Below, one piece after another: positions 8,361 through 16,722 of a DNA stretch of 64,000 nucleotides. The first letter of the stretch is position 1, and each line of letters begins with the position of its first letter. This DNA is from Streptomyces sp. RPT161 (GTDB lineage: Bacteria; Actinomycetota; Actinomycetes; Streptomycetales; Streptomycetaceae). A program made the translations under genes and the position numbers. The stretch spans positions 1 through 64,000 of the forward strand of contig NZ_JAPZVN010000006.1 of NCBI RefSeq assembly GCF_027533845.1, written 5' to 3'. Below the pieces are notes generated by a model that was given only the letters and a program-made list of their open reading frames with translations, was not told the DNA's origin and searched no databases.

Positions 8361-8471
8361 ATGTGGATGGCAGCGCCCACCGCCCCCACGCACGTAGCCG
8401 TGGTGATCATCGTGGTCTTCGTCGTAGCCGGAATCGTCGGAATGATCACCAGCCACAGGGACAAGCGATAG
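8361..8471 (+). CDS. 36-residue single-helix membrane peptide
   Basis: ATG 8361 to TAG 8469-8471 encodes a short peptide with a hydrophobic core (VAVVIIVVFVVAGIVGMI) and a charged tail (TSHRDKR), so it would be a single-pass membrane peptide. GGAAGG lies about 10 bases upstream. The region contains other very small membrane proteins, which makes it credible. Its size gives little statistical support and no function can be named. Confidence 0.45.
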   Translation: MWMAAPTAPTHVAVVIIVVFVVAGIVGMITSHRDKR

Positions 8472-8647
8472 CCGCCGAACGACGGTGGAAACCGAAAACG
8501 GGTGGATGGCTGGGAGCTTGTGTGCCCGCTTTCACCGAAAACACATGACAAACCGTCGGACTGCTTTTGTGATATTGAGGTTTGCTGCTCCCCGAGGTGG
8601 GGATTCGTTGTGGCGGGTGCATTTCTCGCAGTAGGGAGGACTCGACT

Positions 8648-8842
8648 GTGCGTGCGATCGGTACGGCGAACGTCGGAGCGGACCGGGCGAGCGGTAACCT
8701 GGCCGAGGTGGTCGAACACCCGCCAGCTGACGCGGAGTTGACGACTGACGAGCAGGTGGAGCGGGCTTGTGCGGACCTGCGCGCGGCGGTGGAGGAGTTC
8801 CACCAGGAGCTGGCCGACTTCGAGGGCGCCCTCAGGAGGTAG
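8648..8842 (+). CDS. small hypothetical protein, acidic and helical
   Basis: A 64-residue protein from GTG 8648, chosen because GGGAGGA lies 7 bases upstream. The C-terminal half (DEQVERACADLRAAVEEFHQ and onward) is predicted to be one long amphipathic helix. No family is recognised. It lies between two other small genes in the same direction. Confidence 0.55.
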   Translation: MRAIGTANVGADRASGNLAEVVEHPPADAELTTDEQVERACADLRAAVEEFHQELADFEGALRR

Positions 8843-8905
8843 CCCGGAACGGCAGCGGCCCGTGCGAAATCGGGTCGGTTTATAGGGCGGTGCTGTCCGC
8901 CGCGC

Positions 8906-9220
8906 ATGGCGGTTTCCGCTGACAGAAATGGGGCGAGCCAGGTGGTCGCGGATCACGATGGGGCGTCAGTGGTGGAAAGGCTGCGGCACCGGGCGGCAGC
9001 ATTCGTGGACGGCCACGCCGAGCTGTTCGTCACCGTGGAGGACGACGGCACGTTGATGTTCGGCGGAGACGACCAGGCCGGGCTGTTCCGGGCCGCGGCG
9101 GAGTGGCTGGAGGAGGACCCCGCCTGCACCGTCGCGGGCGTCGCCTGGGGCCCGGCGGCGACGGAGCCGCCCTGGACGTTGGCCCTCCACCTGCGACACC
9201 CCGGCCCGCCGGGCGACTGA
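8906..9220 (+). CDS. small hypothetical protein
   Basis: A 104-residue soluble protein with a well-formed core: HAELFVTVEDDGTLMFGGDD followed by FRAAAEWLEEDPACTVAGVAW. It looks like an alpha/beta fold, and the core reads like a conserved streptomycete family that I cannot name. The start is unsure; ATG 8906 is used but lacks a clear ribosome binding site, and GTG 8942 would still keep the core. Nothing indicates export or membrane location. Confidence 0.6.
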   Translation: MAVSADRNGASQVVADHDGASVVERLRHRAAAFVDGHAELFVTVEDDGTLMFGGDDQAGLFRAAAEWLEEDPACTVAGVAWGPAATEPPWTLALHLRHPGPPGD

Positions 9221-9360
9221 GTAGGCGGCGTGGGCGTCCCGGCCGGGCGAAGGCATCTGCGCGCTGTCGCGGTACCTGCCCGACCGGGCGTTCGTACTCC
9301 GGTAGGCCAGCGGATCGGCCCAGTACGCATCGCACCGGAGAATCCGGATATCCGAGAGGT

Positions 9361-9705
9361 ATGACTGAATTTCCCACACCCACCCACCCCCAACTGATCG
9401 GCGCCCGGCCCCGCTCCCTCGTCGAGAGTGCGTACCAGAACCTGCGGAAGCGGAGCGTGCGGGCCGATCAGTTCACGTACGGTGCGTTGGACGCCTACCG
9501 GTGGACGATGGGCAGTGGCGTCAGCGCTCCGCTCACCGGTGCCCAGACCGCCGGGGTGCCCGATCTGGAACGGTTGACCTCCGAGATCGACGCGGCGGTC
9601 GTCCAGTTGGAGGACGTCACCCAGCGCGCGGGCACCCGTGACTTCACACAAGGGGTGCATGACGCGTTGGCGTGGGTGTGCGGGCTCAGCGACGAGAAGC
9701 CCTGA
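9361..9705 (+). CDS. hypothetical protein, helical
   Basis: A 114-residue soluble protein beginning MTEFPTPTHPQLIGARPRSL. ATG 9361 directly follows a GAGAGGT stretch. It contains YQNLRKRSVRADQFTYGALD and a helical C-terminal half (LERLTSEIDAAVVQLEDVTQ). No family is recognised. It is transcribed alone and followed 15 bases later by a strong hairpin terminator. Confidence 0.6.
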   Translation: MTEFPTPTHPQLIGARPRSLVESAYQNLRKRSVRADQFTYGALDAYRWTMGSGVSAPLTGAQTAGVPDLERLTSEIDAAVVQLEDVTQRAGTRDFTQGVHDALAWVCGLSDEKP

Positions 9706-9720
9706 GCGCTTGTGTCGGGC

Positions 9721-9753
9721 GCCTGGACGGTGGCTCAAGGCCACCGTCCAGGC
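9721..9753. terminator. terminator hairpin, 14-bp perfect stem
   Basis: GCCTGGACGGTGGC (9721-9734) pairs exactly with GCCACCGTCCAGGC (9740-9753) over a 5-base loop. It lies between the convergent genes ending at 9705 (plus) and 9790 (minus) and can serve both. Confidence 0.85.
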
Positions 9754-9789
9754 CGCGGTGTGTGGGTGGAGGTGTGGGAACCGCCGTGG

Positions 9790-10467
9790 CTACGGCTCAC
9801 TGATGACGCGGACGGACTCGATGGGGCTGCCCGCGGTCCGCGCGGCCTCGTTCCTTACGGCGTCGAGGTCATGCGTGGTGAGCTTGGCCCCTTCCAGGTG
9901 CACGTAGACCACGTCCGGCTGGGGGTCGACCGTCGCCTGGACGTCCGGCAGCCGGGCGACCAGGCGGCCCAGAGCGGCTGTGTCGCCGTGGGCGGCGGGG
10001 GAGCCGGGCTTGACGGGCGCGAGTACGCCCGCGCTGTAGATGTCGCGGCCCTGGCTCGCGAACCGCAGGGCGGGGACGACGTCGTCGCGCACCGCACGTA
10101 CCTGCTGTGCGTCGGCCTTCCACAGCCGCAGCACGATCGCCGGCCGTCCCGGGTCCTCCTTGCCGACGACCGTCCAGTCGGTCACCCCGGCGCGGCTGAG
10201 ATCGTGGTACACGCCGTCGAGCCGCTGCCCGAGCGGTGAACCGTCCGGGGTGCTGATCGTGAGGTCCTGGACGTGGTGGCGCAGCGCCGTGAGCGCGGTC
10301 GCCCCGGAGGGTGTGGCTGATGTGGTCTGTGGGGTTGGTGTTGCGGCTCCCGCCGGAGCGGCGGCGCCGGCCATCAGGCCGGTGAGCAGCGCCGATCCGA
10401 CAGCGGCCGACGCGGCGGTCCTCCTCCGCGAAGTGTGTTTGCGGGTTCGTTCGTGCCGCGCAGTCAT
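9790..10467 (-). CDS. secreted hypothetical protein
   Basis: A 225-residue protein. The N-terminus is basic (ARHERTRKHTSRRRT), followed by a hydrophobic core and an AGAATP cleavage region near residue 42, which is a Sec-type signal peptide with two adjacent arginines. The mature part alternates beta and alpha segments (for example RPAIVLRLWKADAQQVRAVR), and the C-terminus repeats the same theme (DVVYVHLEGAKLTTHDLDAV). It may therefore be an internal duplication of a small fold acting outside the membrane. Start ATG 10465-10467 has GAAGGGA upstream. The family is not recognised. Confidence 0.7.
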   Translation of the reverse strand: MTARHERTRKHTSRRRTAASAAVGSALLTGLMAGAAAPAGAATPTPQTTSATPSGATALTALRHHVQDLTISTPDGSPLGQRLDGVYHDLSRAGVTDWTVVGKEDPGRPAIVLRLWKADAQQVRAVRDDVVPALRFASQGRDIYSAGVLAPVKPGSPAAHGDTAALGRLVARLPDVQATVDPQPDVVYVHLEGAKLTTHDLDAVRNEAARTAGSPIESVRVISEP

Positions 10468-10566
10468 GCTCGTCCCTTCCGTGGACAACGTTCTCGTGGG
10501 TGCGCGGCTACCCCGGATGCGAACACCTACACGGCCGCCATCGGGGGAGGACGCGGCAGGGGCTGG

Positions 10567-11721
10567 TCAGCCTGCTTCGATCCGCGGGAAGACGAACTCG
10601 TCGAGGAACAGTCCCAGCGCCATGGCGGCCGGGATGGCGACCAGCGCGCCGATGATGCCGAGCAGGGCCCCACCGACGAGAACGGCGACGACGGTGACGA
10701 TGGGATGGACGTCGACGGCGAACCTCATCACCCGCGGCACGATCAGGTAGTCCTCGGCCAGCCGGAAGAGTACGTAGAACACCGCGGTGGCGATGGCGAT
10801 CGGCAGTGAGACCGAGAGCGCCACCAGGCTGACGGCGATTCCGCCGATGGTGGATCCCACCATCGGCACCAGGTCCATCAGGGCCACGAGGACACCAAGG
10901 GCCGCCGAGTAGGGGATCTGCGTCCCCGCACACCAGGCGAACGTGGCCAGTCCGGCGATTCCGGAGGTGGCCAGGTTGCCCAGCATGTACCGCCCGGTGC
11001 GGACGACGATCTCCTCGGTGAGCGCGGCCACGCGTTCACGGTGGCTGCCGGGGACGAACCGGTAGCAGAAGTCCTTGATACGTGGCAGTCCGACCATGAA
11101 GTAGAGCGAGACCACCACGACCACGACGGTTGCCGTCACGGTGCTGACCACCAGTTGGCCGGCGCCGAGCAAGCCGTCGAGGATGTCGGATCCTCCGCTC
11201 GACAGCTGTTGCTTCGCCTTGTTGATGAGGTGGTAGCGGTCCTCCAGCCGGCCCAGGGTCGAGTGGTGGTCGTGGAGTTGCTGGAGCCAGCCCGGCACGG
11301 CGTGGACGAAGGCGGTGACTTCTTCCATGACGGGGGGAACCACCAGCGCCACGAAGCCCGCCAGGACCGCCGCGAAGGCGACCACCACCAACGCGACGGC
11401 CCACCCCCTGCGCAGCCGGTGCCGCACCAGCCAGCGCACGATGGGATCGAGACTGATCGCCACGAACAGCGACAGGAGCAGCATCACCAGCAGCTCGCTG
11501 ATGCGGATGACCTCCTGTGCCAGGAAGTAGGCCAGCACCCCGCCGAGGGTGAGGCTGAAGCCCATCCCGAACCAGGACCCGGCCCCGCCGCCGGAACGGC
11601 GCAGGCGGGCGCCCGGCGCCCCGGGAGGTGCGGCGAACGTGTTCCGGGATCCTTGGCCCCCGGAGCTGGCGGGGGAACGCCCGTTGACGGGTGGCCCGCT
11701 CTGGGCGCGCTCATGCCTCAT
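10567..11721 (-). CDS. AI-2E family transporter (permease)
   Basis: A 384-residue integral membrane protein with about eight helices and the AI-2E/PerM/TqsA layout. A helix pair near residue 65 (LAYFLAQEVIRISELLVMLL) and a large soluble loop around residues 145-185 are followed by the conserved C-terminal helices (LGVLVALMDLVPMVGSTIGG and IVPRVMRFAVDVHPIVTVVA). Members export small molecules or ions; a quorum-signal role cannot be assumed for an actinomycete. An N-terminal stretch of about 50 residues rich in Gly, Pro and Arg is soluble. The gene lies downstream of the sigma factor on the same strand but 169 bases away. Confidence 0.88.
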   Translation of the reverse strand: MRHERAQSGPPVNGRSPASSGGQGSRNTFAAPPGAPGARLRRSGGGAGSWFGMGFSLTLGGVLAYFLAQEVIRISELLVMLLLSLFVAISLDPIVRWLVRHRLRRGWAVALVVVAFAAVLAGFVALVVPPVMEEVTAFVHAVPGWLQQLHDHHSTLGRLEDRYHLINKAKQQLSSGGSDILDGLLGAGQLVVSTVTATVVVVVVSLYFMVGLPRIKDFCYRFVPGSHRERVAALTEEIVVRTGRYMLGNLATSGIAGLATFAWCAGTQIPYSAALGVLVALMDLVPMVGSTIGGIAVSLVALSVSLPIAIATAVFYVLFRLAEDYLIVPRVMRFAVDVHPIVTVVAVLVGGALLGIIGALVAIPAAMALGLFLDEFVFPRIEAG

Positions 11722-11890
11722 CAGGGTGTCCTGGTTGTCGAGGAGCTCGGCACGCGCTCGGCGTACACCGCTCAGTCACCGTAATCGTCCTAAACGTGGA
11801 GCGGGTTGACCGGCAGAACCGTACCGCTGGAGACCGCCCCGCACGGCGGGGGCGTTGGCGGGCGTGTCCTACGCCCGCGCCCGGCAACCG

Positions 11891-12757
11891 TCAGGCGCCC
11901 GCCAGTAGTTGGCTGCGCAGCATCTTGAGGGTCCGGGCCAGCAGACGTGAGATGTGCATCTGGGACAGGCCGAGTTCGGCGCCTATCGCGGCCTGGGTCA
12001 TGTCAGCGCCGAAGCGCATGGCGAGGATCGTGCGTTCCCGCTCGGGAAGTCGGGCGATGAGCGGCTTGAGAGCGGTGAGGTTCTCCACGCCTTCGAGCGC
12101 GGGGTCCTCATAGCCGAGGCGGTGGACCCAGGAGGTGCCCTCGTCCTCCTCGGCCGAGGCTTCGGCGTCGATGGAGCTCGCGGTGTAGGCGTTGGCCGCG
12201 ATCTGGGCTTCGAGTACCTCCTCCTCGGTGATCCCCAGCCGCTCGGCCAGTTCGGCGACGGTGGGCGTCCGGTCGAGTTGCGCGGCCAGGGCGTCACTGG
12301 CCTTCGCCATGTCGATGCGCAGTTCCTGGAGCCGACGCGGCACCCGAACCGACCAACTGGTGTCGCGGAAGAAGCGCTTCATCTCACCGACGATGGTGGG
12401 CAGGGCGAAGGTGATGAATTCCACGCCGTAGTCGGGATCGAATCGGTCGACCGCCTTGATCAACCCGATCGTGCCGACCTGCAGGATGTCCTCCATCTGG
12501 TCGGCCCGGTTGGAAAAGCGCTTCGCGGCGAACCGTACCAACGCCATGTTCAGCTCGATGAGGGAGTTGCGCACGTACTGGTACTCCTGGGTGCCTTCTT
12601 CAAGCACCGCCAAACGGGCGAACATCACCCGCGAGACCTCTCGCAACTCCGAGGGGTCCGCCTTGCCTTCGGCCAGCAGGGTGGTCAGTTGCTCAGGAGT
12701 TGACTCCCTTTCCACCGCGGTTTCAGGAACGGCCTTCTCAGCGAGCTGCCCCGACAT
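11891..12757 (-). CDS. SigB/SigF-family RNA polymerase sigma factor (first copy)
   Basis: A 288-residue sigma factor. Region 2 contains DQMEDILQVGTIGLIKAVDR and FFRDTSWSVRVPRRLQELR. Region 3 follows, and the region 4 HTH is SQMHISRLLARTLKMLR. It belongs to the general-stress/sporulation group that is held by RsbW-type kinases and released through STAS antagonists. Start ATG 12755-12757 is preceded by GATGGGAGGGCGATC, a good ribosome binding site. A GTTT-N14-GGGTAG element lies 43-66 bases upstream on the same strand. It is closely similar to the second copy at 33656 (identical stretches such as SWSVRVPRRLQELRIDMAKA). Confidence 0.95.
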   Translation of the reverse strand: MSGQLAEKAVPETAVERESTPEQLTTLLAEGKADPSELREVSRVMFARLAVLEEGTQEYQYVRNSLIELNMALVRFAAKRFSNRADQMEDILQVGTIGLIKAVDRFDPDYGVEFITFALPTIVGEMKRFFRDTSWSVRVPRRLQELRIDMAKASDALAAQLDRTPTVAELAERLGITEEEVLEAQIAANAYTASSIDAEASAEEDEGTSWVHRLGYEDPALEGVENLTALKPLIARLPERERTILAMRFGADMTQAAIGAELGLSQMHISRLLARTLKMLRSQLLAGA

Positions 12758-12799
12758 GATCGCCCTCCCATCGATCCGAAGTCTTTGACGCCTCAGCGC

Positions 12800-12823
12800 C
12801 TACCCGCCTCCGCAGCTCCAAAC
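12800..12823 (-). promoter_or_regulatory. SigB-type promoter-like element of the first sigma gene
   Basis: On the minus strand GTTT (12820-12823), 14 bases, then GGGTAG (12800-12805). The streptomycete SigB consensus, as I recall it, is GNNT-N14-16-GGGTAC/T. The -10 ends 43 bases before the sigma ATG. The same element with the same spacing precedes the second sigma gene. Confidence 0.65.
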
Positions 12824-12867
12824 CACGGCCATTTCCCGAAGTTTGGCGCAGCGCCCTTGCCACGACA

Positions 12868-12898
12868 GTGGGCCCCACCGGATTCCGGTGGGGCCCAC
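12868..12898 (-). terminator. terminator hairpin, 14-bp perfect stem
   Basis: GTGGGCCCCACCGG (12868-12881) and CCGGTGGGGCCCAC (12885-12898) pair exactly over an ATT loop, 29 bases beyond the stop of the small hydrophobic gene at 12927 (minus) and upstream of the sigma promoter. It insulates the two minus-strand genes. Confidence 0.85.
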
Positions 12899-12926
12899 CC
12901 TCAAAAGCTCTCATGACGGCCGTCGG

Positions 12927-13103
12927 TCACCATCGGTACCAACGGCCCCGTGCGCCGGCCGAGTCGGTGGAGCGCACGAGGAAGCCCAAGAGCCAGATGA
13001 CCAGCACCGCCACCGCGACCCACCAAAGGATCTTGATGGCGAAGCCGGCACCGAACAGCAGTAGTGCGAGGAGCAGAACGAGTAGCAGGGGAACCATAGT
13101 CAT
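12927..13103 (-). CDS. small hydrophobic membrane protein
   Basis: A 58-residue protein with two membrane helices (VPLLLVLLLALLLFGAGFAI and LWWVAVAVLVIWLLGFLV) and a short basic tail ending GRWYRW. It is of the type usually labelled hydrophobic protein in Streptomyces and is often found near stress genes. Start ATG 13101-13103 has AGGAGGTCG directly upstream, so longer frames are rejected. A similar two-helix gene lies at 35556-35738. The function is unknown; both ends would lie on the same side of the membrane. Confidence 0.8.
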   Translation of the reverse strand: MTMVPLLLVLLLALLLFGAGFAIKILWWVAVAVLVIWLLGFLVRSTDSAGARGRWYRW

Positions 13104-13163
13104 CGACCTCCTGCGGCCACGCCTGCCCTGCGCTCCGGCGTTCAATCGAGCGGCGGCCACCTG

Positions 13164-13529
13164 TTACGAGTTGGGCCTGGGAGGCTGCGGTGGCTTGTGG
13201 CGCTCCGGGAGCGGGCGGGGCGTGATGGCGTCCTCGCCTTGCTGTTCCGCGCGCATCCGCTTTCCGGTCTCGCTTTCGCCGATGCGCGGCCCGGCCGGCG
13301 TCTGCGGTCCGTCGAAACCGGGCGAGGAGAAGCCGGGGGAGGTGTAGCCGGGCGAGAACGATGAGTCGTCCTCGCCGGTCGACTCCGCCGCTGGTGGTGC
13401 GGCGGCCGGCTTCCGGTCCCCGGGCTGGCCGTGTTCGCGGGCCGCCCGCTGATCGGCGTCTTCGGGAGCCGCGGTCCTCCGTGACCGGGCCGCGGTCGGG
13501 GACGGCTGTTGACGTGGTGTTCTGCGCAC
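13164..13529 (-). CDS. hypothetical disordered protein
   Basis: A 121-residue low-complexity protein, rich in Pro, Ser, Arg and Ala. The only ordered-looking segment is TPAGPRIGESETGKRMRAEQ after a Ser-Pro-Gly-Phe repeat zone (SPGYTSPGFSSPGF). The repeated SPG[FY] motif suggests a real, probably disordered protein. The GTG start at 13527-13529 has GAGGAG about 11 bases upstream, which is a little far. No membrane segment is visible and the family is unknown. It lies upstream of the small hydrophobic gene on the same strand with a 60-base gap. Confidence 0.5.
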   Translation of the reverse strand: MRRTPRQQPSPTAARSRRTAAPEDADQRAAREHGQPGDRKPAAAPPAAESTGEDDSSFSPGYTSPGFSSPGFDGPQTPAGPRIGESETGKRMRAEQQGEDAITPRPLPERHKPPQPPRPNS

Positions 13530-13975
13530 TTGGCACCAGGCTCCTCTCCGGACGCTCCGGCGATGGCACCTCGTTGTGTGCTGGCTTGGGAGCGTTCAAT
13601 GGACGTCCTCGGAACGTCTTCCCGTGTGCTCCGGATGTACAACGGCCTTTTGAGCGGCTCCGGTTGGCCGTCGCGATCGCGCGAGTGAGTGACGAACCGA
13701 ACAAAGTCGTCCGGCGGTGCGAGGTGTTCTGCGCGGTATTCCGACCGAGGTTCGCAAACCTGTTCCCCGAATCCATGTTGTCAATTCGGGGCGCATCTGC
13801 GGCTCGTTGGCGGTAGTGCGGTGCCAAGGAAACACACCACGCGTCTCTGTAGTGCGATGCCGGAGCCCTGCGGGCATGGCGGATTCCGCAGCGGAAAGGC
13901 GCACATGTGCGAGCCCGCCGCTGTGTTGTGCCGCGGCTGGGAGAAGTCAACCTGTGAGGTGAAAGGAGGCGCGGC
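13530..13975. other. 446-bp gene-free divergent region
   Basis: No convincing gene. It contains the upstream regions of the disordered protein (minus) and the general stress protein (plus). A 12-bp palindrome CGCACATGTGCG at 13900-13911 lies 65 bases before the stress-protein ATG and may be an operator. Confidence 0.45.
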
Positions 13976-14509
13976 ATGAGCCAAGTGAACGGTGTCGTCG
14001 GTGTGTACGGTTCGATGAGGGAAGCCGAGGACGCGGTGCGGATTCTGCTCCGGCAGGGAATCCCGGCCGATCAACTGTCCGTCATCGGACAGGACTTGCG
14101 GAGCGAGACACGGGTGCACGGTTTCGTCACCACCGGAGACGTGGCCAGGTCGGGTGCGACCACGGGGGCGTGGGTGGGCGGTCTGTTCGGACTGCTGTCC
14201 GGCACCGCGCTGTTGCTGGTGCCCGGTGTCGGCCCGCTGCTGGTGCTCGGCCCGCTGGCCGCGGGCGCGGTCTCCGCGGCGGAGGGCGCCGCGACGGGGG
14301 GCGGACTGGGAGCGGTCATGGGGCACTTCATCGCCAAGCGGCACGTGCCCAAGTACACCCGGCACGTGGAGGCGGGCGGCTACCTGCTGATCCGCCAGGG
14401 CCCCGGTGCCCAGGCCGGAGTTGACCTGATGCGCGAGGTGACGGACGCCGCACACGTCGAGCACCACGACGACCTGGTTCCCGCCCACCTCGCCAGCGTC
14501 GTCCGCTAG
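13976..14509 (+). CDS. general stress protein with YflT-like N-terminal domain
   Basis: A 177-residue protein. Residues 1-50 match the YflT/general-stress pattern (VVGVYGSMREAEDAVRILLR, then QGIPADQLSVIGQDL). A Gly/Ala-rich hydrophobic segment (about 60-115) follows, which could span the membrane twice, and then a soluble tail. The role of the family is unclear beyond induction by stress. The start is ATG 13976, with AAAGGAGG 8 bases upstream. It stands between the disordered-protein gene and a convergent MarR gene. Control by one of the SigB-family factors is expected from the family, but no clear SigB -10 was seen upstream. Confidence 0.82.
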   Translation: MSQVNGVVGVYGSMREAEDAVRILLRQGIPADQLSVIGQDLRSETRVHGFVTTGDVARSGATTGAWVGGLFGLLSGTALLLVPGVGPLLVLGPLAAGAVSAAEGAATGGGLGAVMGHFIAKRHVPKYTRHVEAGGYLLIRQGPGAQAGVDLMREVTDAAHVEHHDDLVPAHLASVVR

Positions 14510-14596
14510 TTCCCCGAGCAGCCGGGTGTCGAAAGCGGCCCGCTCCGCCGGGCCGTCGGCGATGGGAACGGGTAGCACCTTGCCACCGGAAGACAG

Positions 14597-14610
14597 TTGC
14601 CGTTTGACAA
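14597..14610. promoter_or_regulatory. TTGCCGTTTGACAA motif (first copy)
   Basis: This 14-mer differs by one base from TTGCCGTATGACAA at 16655-16668 upstream of rsbR. It contains a TTGACA -35-like hexamer and lies inside a longer inverted repeat, GTTGCC at 14596-14601 and GGCAAC at 14623-14628, in the gap between the convergent stress-protein and MarR genes. Confidence 0.35.
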
Positions 14611-14756
14611 CTATGGCAGTCAGGCAACAGAGTTACGACGTCACAGGTGTGCAGGGAAGGATCTTGAATGTTCCGGTGGGCGAGGGAGAGTCCTCGCGCC
14701 GGTCGGCCGCGGAGCGCGGACGTGCGCCGGGTGGTGGCGGACTGCGGTCCCGCTGG

Positions 14757-15236
14757 TCAGGCGGAGTGTGCGTCAGCGGTGTCGTCGTGGATCTGCGTGG
14801 CGGCGGCGGCGCAGAACGCCTCCAGACCCTCCAGTAGCGCGGTCCGCTTTCGGGCGGGCATCTGCGCCAGGACGGCCTGCAGTTCACGCTCGCGGCGGGA
14901 GCGTAGATCGGCCAGGAAGGCCCGGCCCCGACTGCTGAGGTGCAGCCGCAGTTCGCGGCGGCTGGTGCTGTGGGGCGCGCGCTCGACGAAGCCCACCGCC
15001 TGGAGGCGGTCACACAGCCGGCTCGTCGACGGGGGAGTGGAGCTCAGGGCGTCGGCGAGGGTGCGGAGGTTGATCCCCTCGTTGTGTTCGAGGATGAACA
15101 GCACGCGGAGCTGGGACACCGACACCGGGGCGGTCGACGCCCGGCCCCACAGGACCTCCAGCAGTTCGGCGGCCTCTGAGGCCACGCGCGCCACCTCGTC
15201 GGGCTGTCGGCGTGAAGGGGAGGCAGTCACGGTCAT
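14757..15236 (-). CDS. MarR family transcriptional regulator (first copy)
   Basis: A 159-residue winged-helix regulator. It has LRVLFILEHNEGINLRTLAD, the recognition helix STPPSTSRLCDRLQAVGF, and a wing (RRELRLHLSSRG). It resembles the MarR at 23500-23985 in these parts and in its C-terminal helices, so the two are paralogues. Both lie beside partner-switching genes. It is divergent from the SpoIIE phosphatase at 15384, and the 147-base gap contains three GGCTA repeats (15268-15290) that may be binding sites. No sensing cysteine is obvious in the DNA-binding domain. Confidence 0.88.
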   Translation of the reverse strand: MTVTASPSRRQPDEVARVASEAAELLEVLWGRASTAPVSVSQLRVLFILEHNEGINLRTLADALSSTPPSTSRLCDRLQAVGFVERAPHSTSRRELRLHLSSRGRAFLADLRSRRERELQAVLAQMPARKRTALLEGLEAFCAAAATQIHDDTADAHSA

Positions 15237-15383
15237 ACTCTCGCAGGCTCATCGGGTGCTGTCAGTCGGCTAAGGGCGGCTAGCTGGCTACACCACAGTA
15301 AATACCGGCGAGGCCGGATCAAACGACAAGGCTCCGCTTGCGGGTGCGATGCTCTCCTGGCAAAGAATGGCTTATCCAACATC

Positions 15384-16547
15384 GTGAACAGATTCGAGGC
15401 CGCCGAGCGGGCTCTGCGTAAGGCGGCCCCCCACCAGTTGGTGGACGCCCTCGGCGCGGTGCTGACCGACCGGTACGCGGCGAAGTCCGTCGAGCTTCTC
15501 CTGGTGGACTACGGGCTGACCGTACTCCAGCCGGTGACCGCCCTGCCACACACCGGGGAACCCGTGCCGGTGCACAACAGTCCCGCCGGGCGGGCGTTCG
15601 TGGTGCAGCAGTCCGTCGTCGAGGGCGTCGGCGAGGGGATGGCGAAGGTCCACTGCCCGGTGACCGTGCGCGGGGATCGGCTGGGCGTGCTGTGCCTGGT
15701 GGTGCCGACCGACGTCTGCACTCCGGAACGGCTCGCCGAACTCGCGGACGTCGCCGAGGTCCTGGGACACGAGGTCGTCGTCGCGGAGCGGGACACGGAC
15801 CTGTATCTACGGGCGCGCCGCAAGGACCGGTTGACACTCGCGGCCGAGATACAGTGGCAGCTTCTGCCAGGCCGCTCCTGCGCCCGGCCCGAGTACGAAC
15901 TGGGTGCCCACCTGGAACCGGCGTACGCGATCTTCGGCGACAACTTCGACTGGTCGGCGACCGAGGACCGGCTGATGCTGTACGTCACCAACGGCATGGG
16001 CGAGGGGATAGAGGCCGCGCTCCTGACCAGCCTGGCGATCAACGCGCTGCGCAACGCCCGGCGTGCCGGTCTGTCGATCGCCGACCAGGCCGCGCTGGCC
16101 GATCAGGCAGTCTACGCCCATTACCGCGGGGCGTCGTACCTGTCGGTGCTCATGGTGGACTTCGACCTCGCCACCGGCCGGGCGCGGGTCGTCGACGCCG
16201 GATCGCCGCGGATGTGGCGTTTGCGGCGCGGCGGTGCCGTGCAGCCCATCACCTTCGAGGCACAGCTGCCGTTGGGCATGTTCGAGGAGACCGACTACGT
16301 CGCGGAGGACTTCCAGGTGGAACCCGGCGACCGGCTCGTGTTCGTCAGCGACGGGGTGTACGAGGCCGCCTCACCCTCGGGCGAACGCTACGGTGAGCGG
16401 GCACTGGCCCGAGCCATCGCCGCCACCCAGCTGCTGCCGGCGGCCGAGGTGCCGCGCGAGGTGCTCAGACAACTGGCAGCTCACCGCGGTAGACCGGTGC
16501 CGCACGACGACGCTCTCGTGGTGTGTCTCGACTGGCACGGACGGTAG
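15384..16547 (+). CDS. GAF-SpoIIE phosphatase paralogue with altered active site (D to N)
   Basis: A 387-residue protein with an N-terminal sensor region of GAF type (about 1-135) and a C-terminal PPM/SpoIIE phosphatase domain (about 150-385). The metal motifs present are GDNFDWS (185-191), SDGVYEA (322-328) and HDDALVV (374-380). The motif normally written D-x-x-GHG reads TNGMGEG, so the metal-binding Asp is Asn203 and the His of GHG is Glu. Such phosphatases dephosphorylate STAS antagonists; this one may be weak or act as a binding protein. The GTG start has no clear ribosome binding site but agrees with the paralogue at 21441-22658. It is divergent from a MarR gene. Confidence 0.85.
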   Translation: MNRFEAAERALRKAAPHQLVDALGAVLTDRYAAKSVELLLVDYGLTVLQPVTALPHTGEPVPVHNSPAGRAFVVQQSVVEGVGEGMAKVHCPVTVRGDRLGVLCLVVPTDVCTPERLAELADVAEVLGHEVVVAERDTDLYLRARRKDRLTLAAEIQWQLLPGRSCARPEYELGAHLEPAYAIFGDNFDWSATEDRLMLYVTNGMGEGIEAALLTSLAINALRNARRAGLSIADQAALADQAVYAHYRGASYLSVLMVDFDLATGRARVVDAGSPRMWRLRRGGAVQPITFEAQLPLGMFEETDYVAEDFQVEPGDRLVFVSDGVYEAASPSGERYGERALARAIAATQLLPAAEVPREVLRQLAAHRGRPVPHDDALVVCLDWHGR

Positions 16548-16612
16548 GCCGGCGAAGCCGAAGCACGGACGCGGGGCACGACCTTGGGCCTGAGCCGTGG
16601 GAGCACTTCGCG

Positions 16613-16637
16613 GCATAGCGATTGCCAAACGGGGTAC
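16613..16637 (+). promoter_or_regulatory. candidate SigB-type promoter of the stressosome cassette
   Basis: GCAT (16613-16616), 15 bases, GGGTAC (16632-16637). This fits GNNT-N14-16-GGGTAC/T. The -10 lies 85 bases before the rsbR ATG. The -35 consensus is loose, so chance is possible. Confidence 0.45.
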
Positions 16638-16654
16638 GACACCGACGCCGAAGT

Positions 16655-16668
16655 TTGCCGTATGACAA
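16655..16668. promoter_or_regulatory. TTGCCGTATGACAA motif (second copy)
   Basis: A one-base variant of the motif at 14597-14610, placed 55 bases before the rsbR start and just downstream of the candidate SigB promoter. It could be an operator shared by genes of this block. Confidence 0.35.
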
Positions 16669-16722
16669 GGAAGCGCACGACGTTCCCACGGCGGGTGCCG
16701 GGAACGGTGGTACGGATTGGAG

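Noticed and set aside
14668-15273. Plus-strand frame antisense to the first MarR gene, with AAGGA before ATG 14668
   Set aside because: The product has no fold-like pattern, and the minus-strand MarR is clear.
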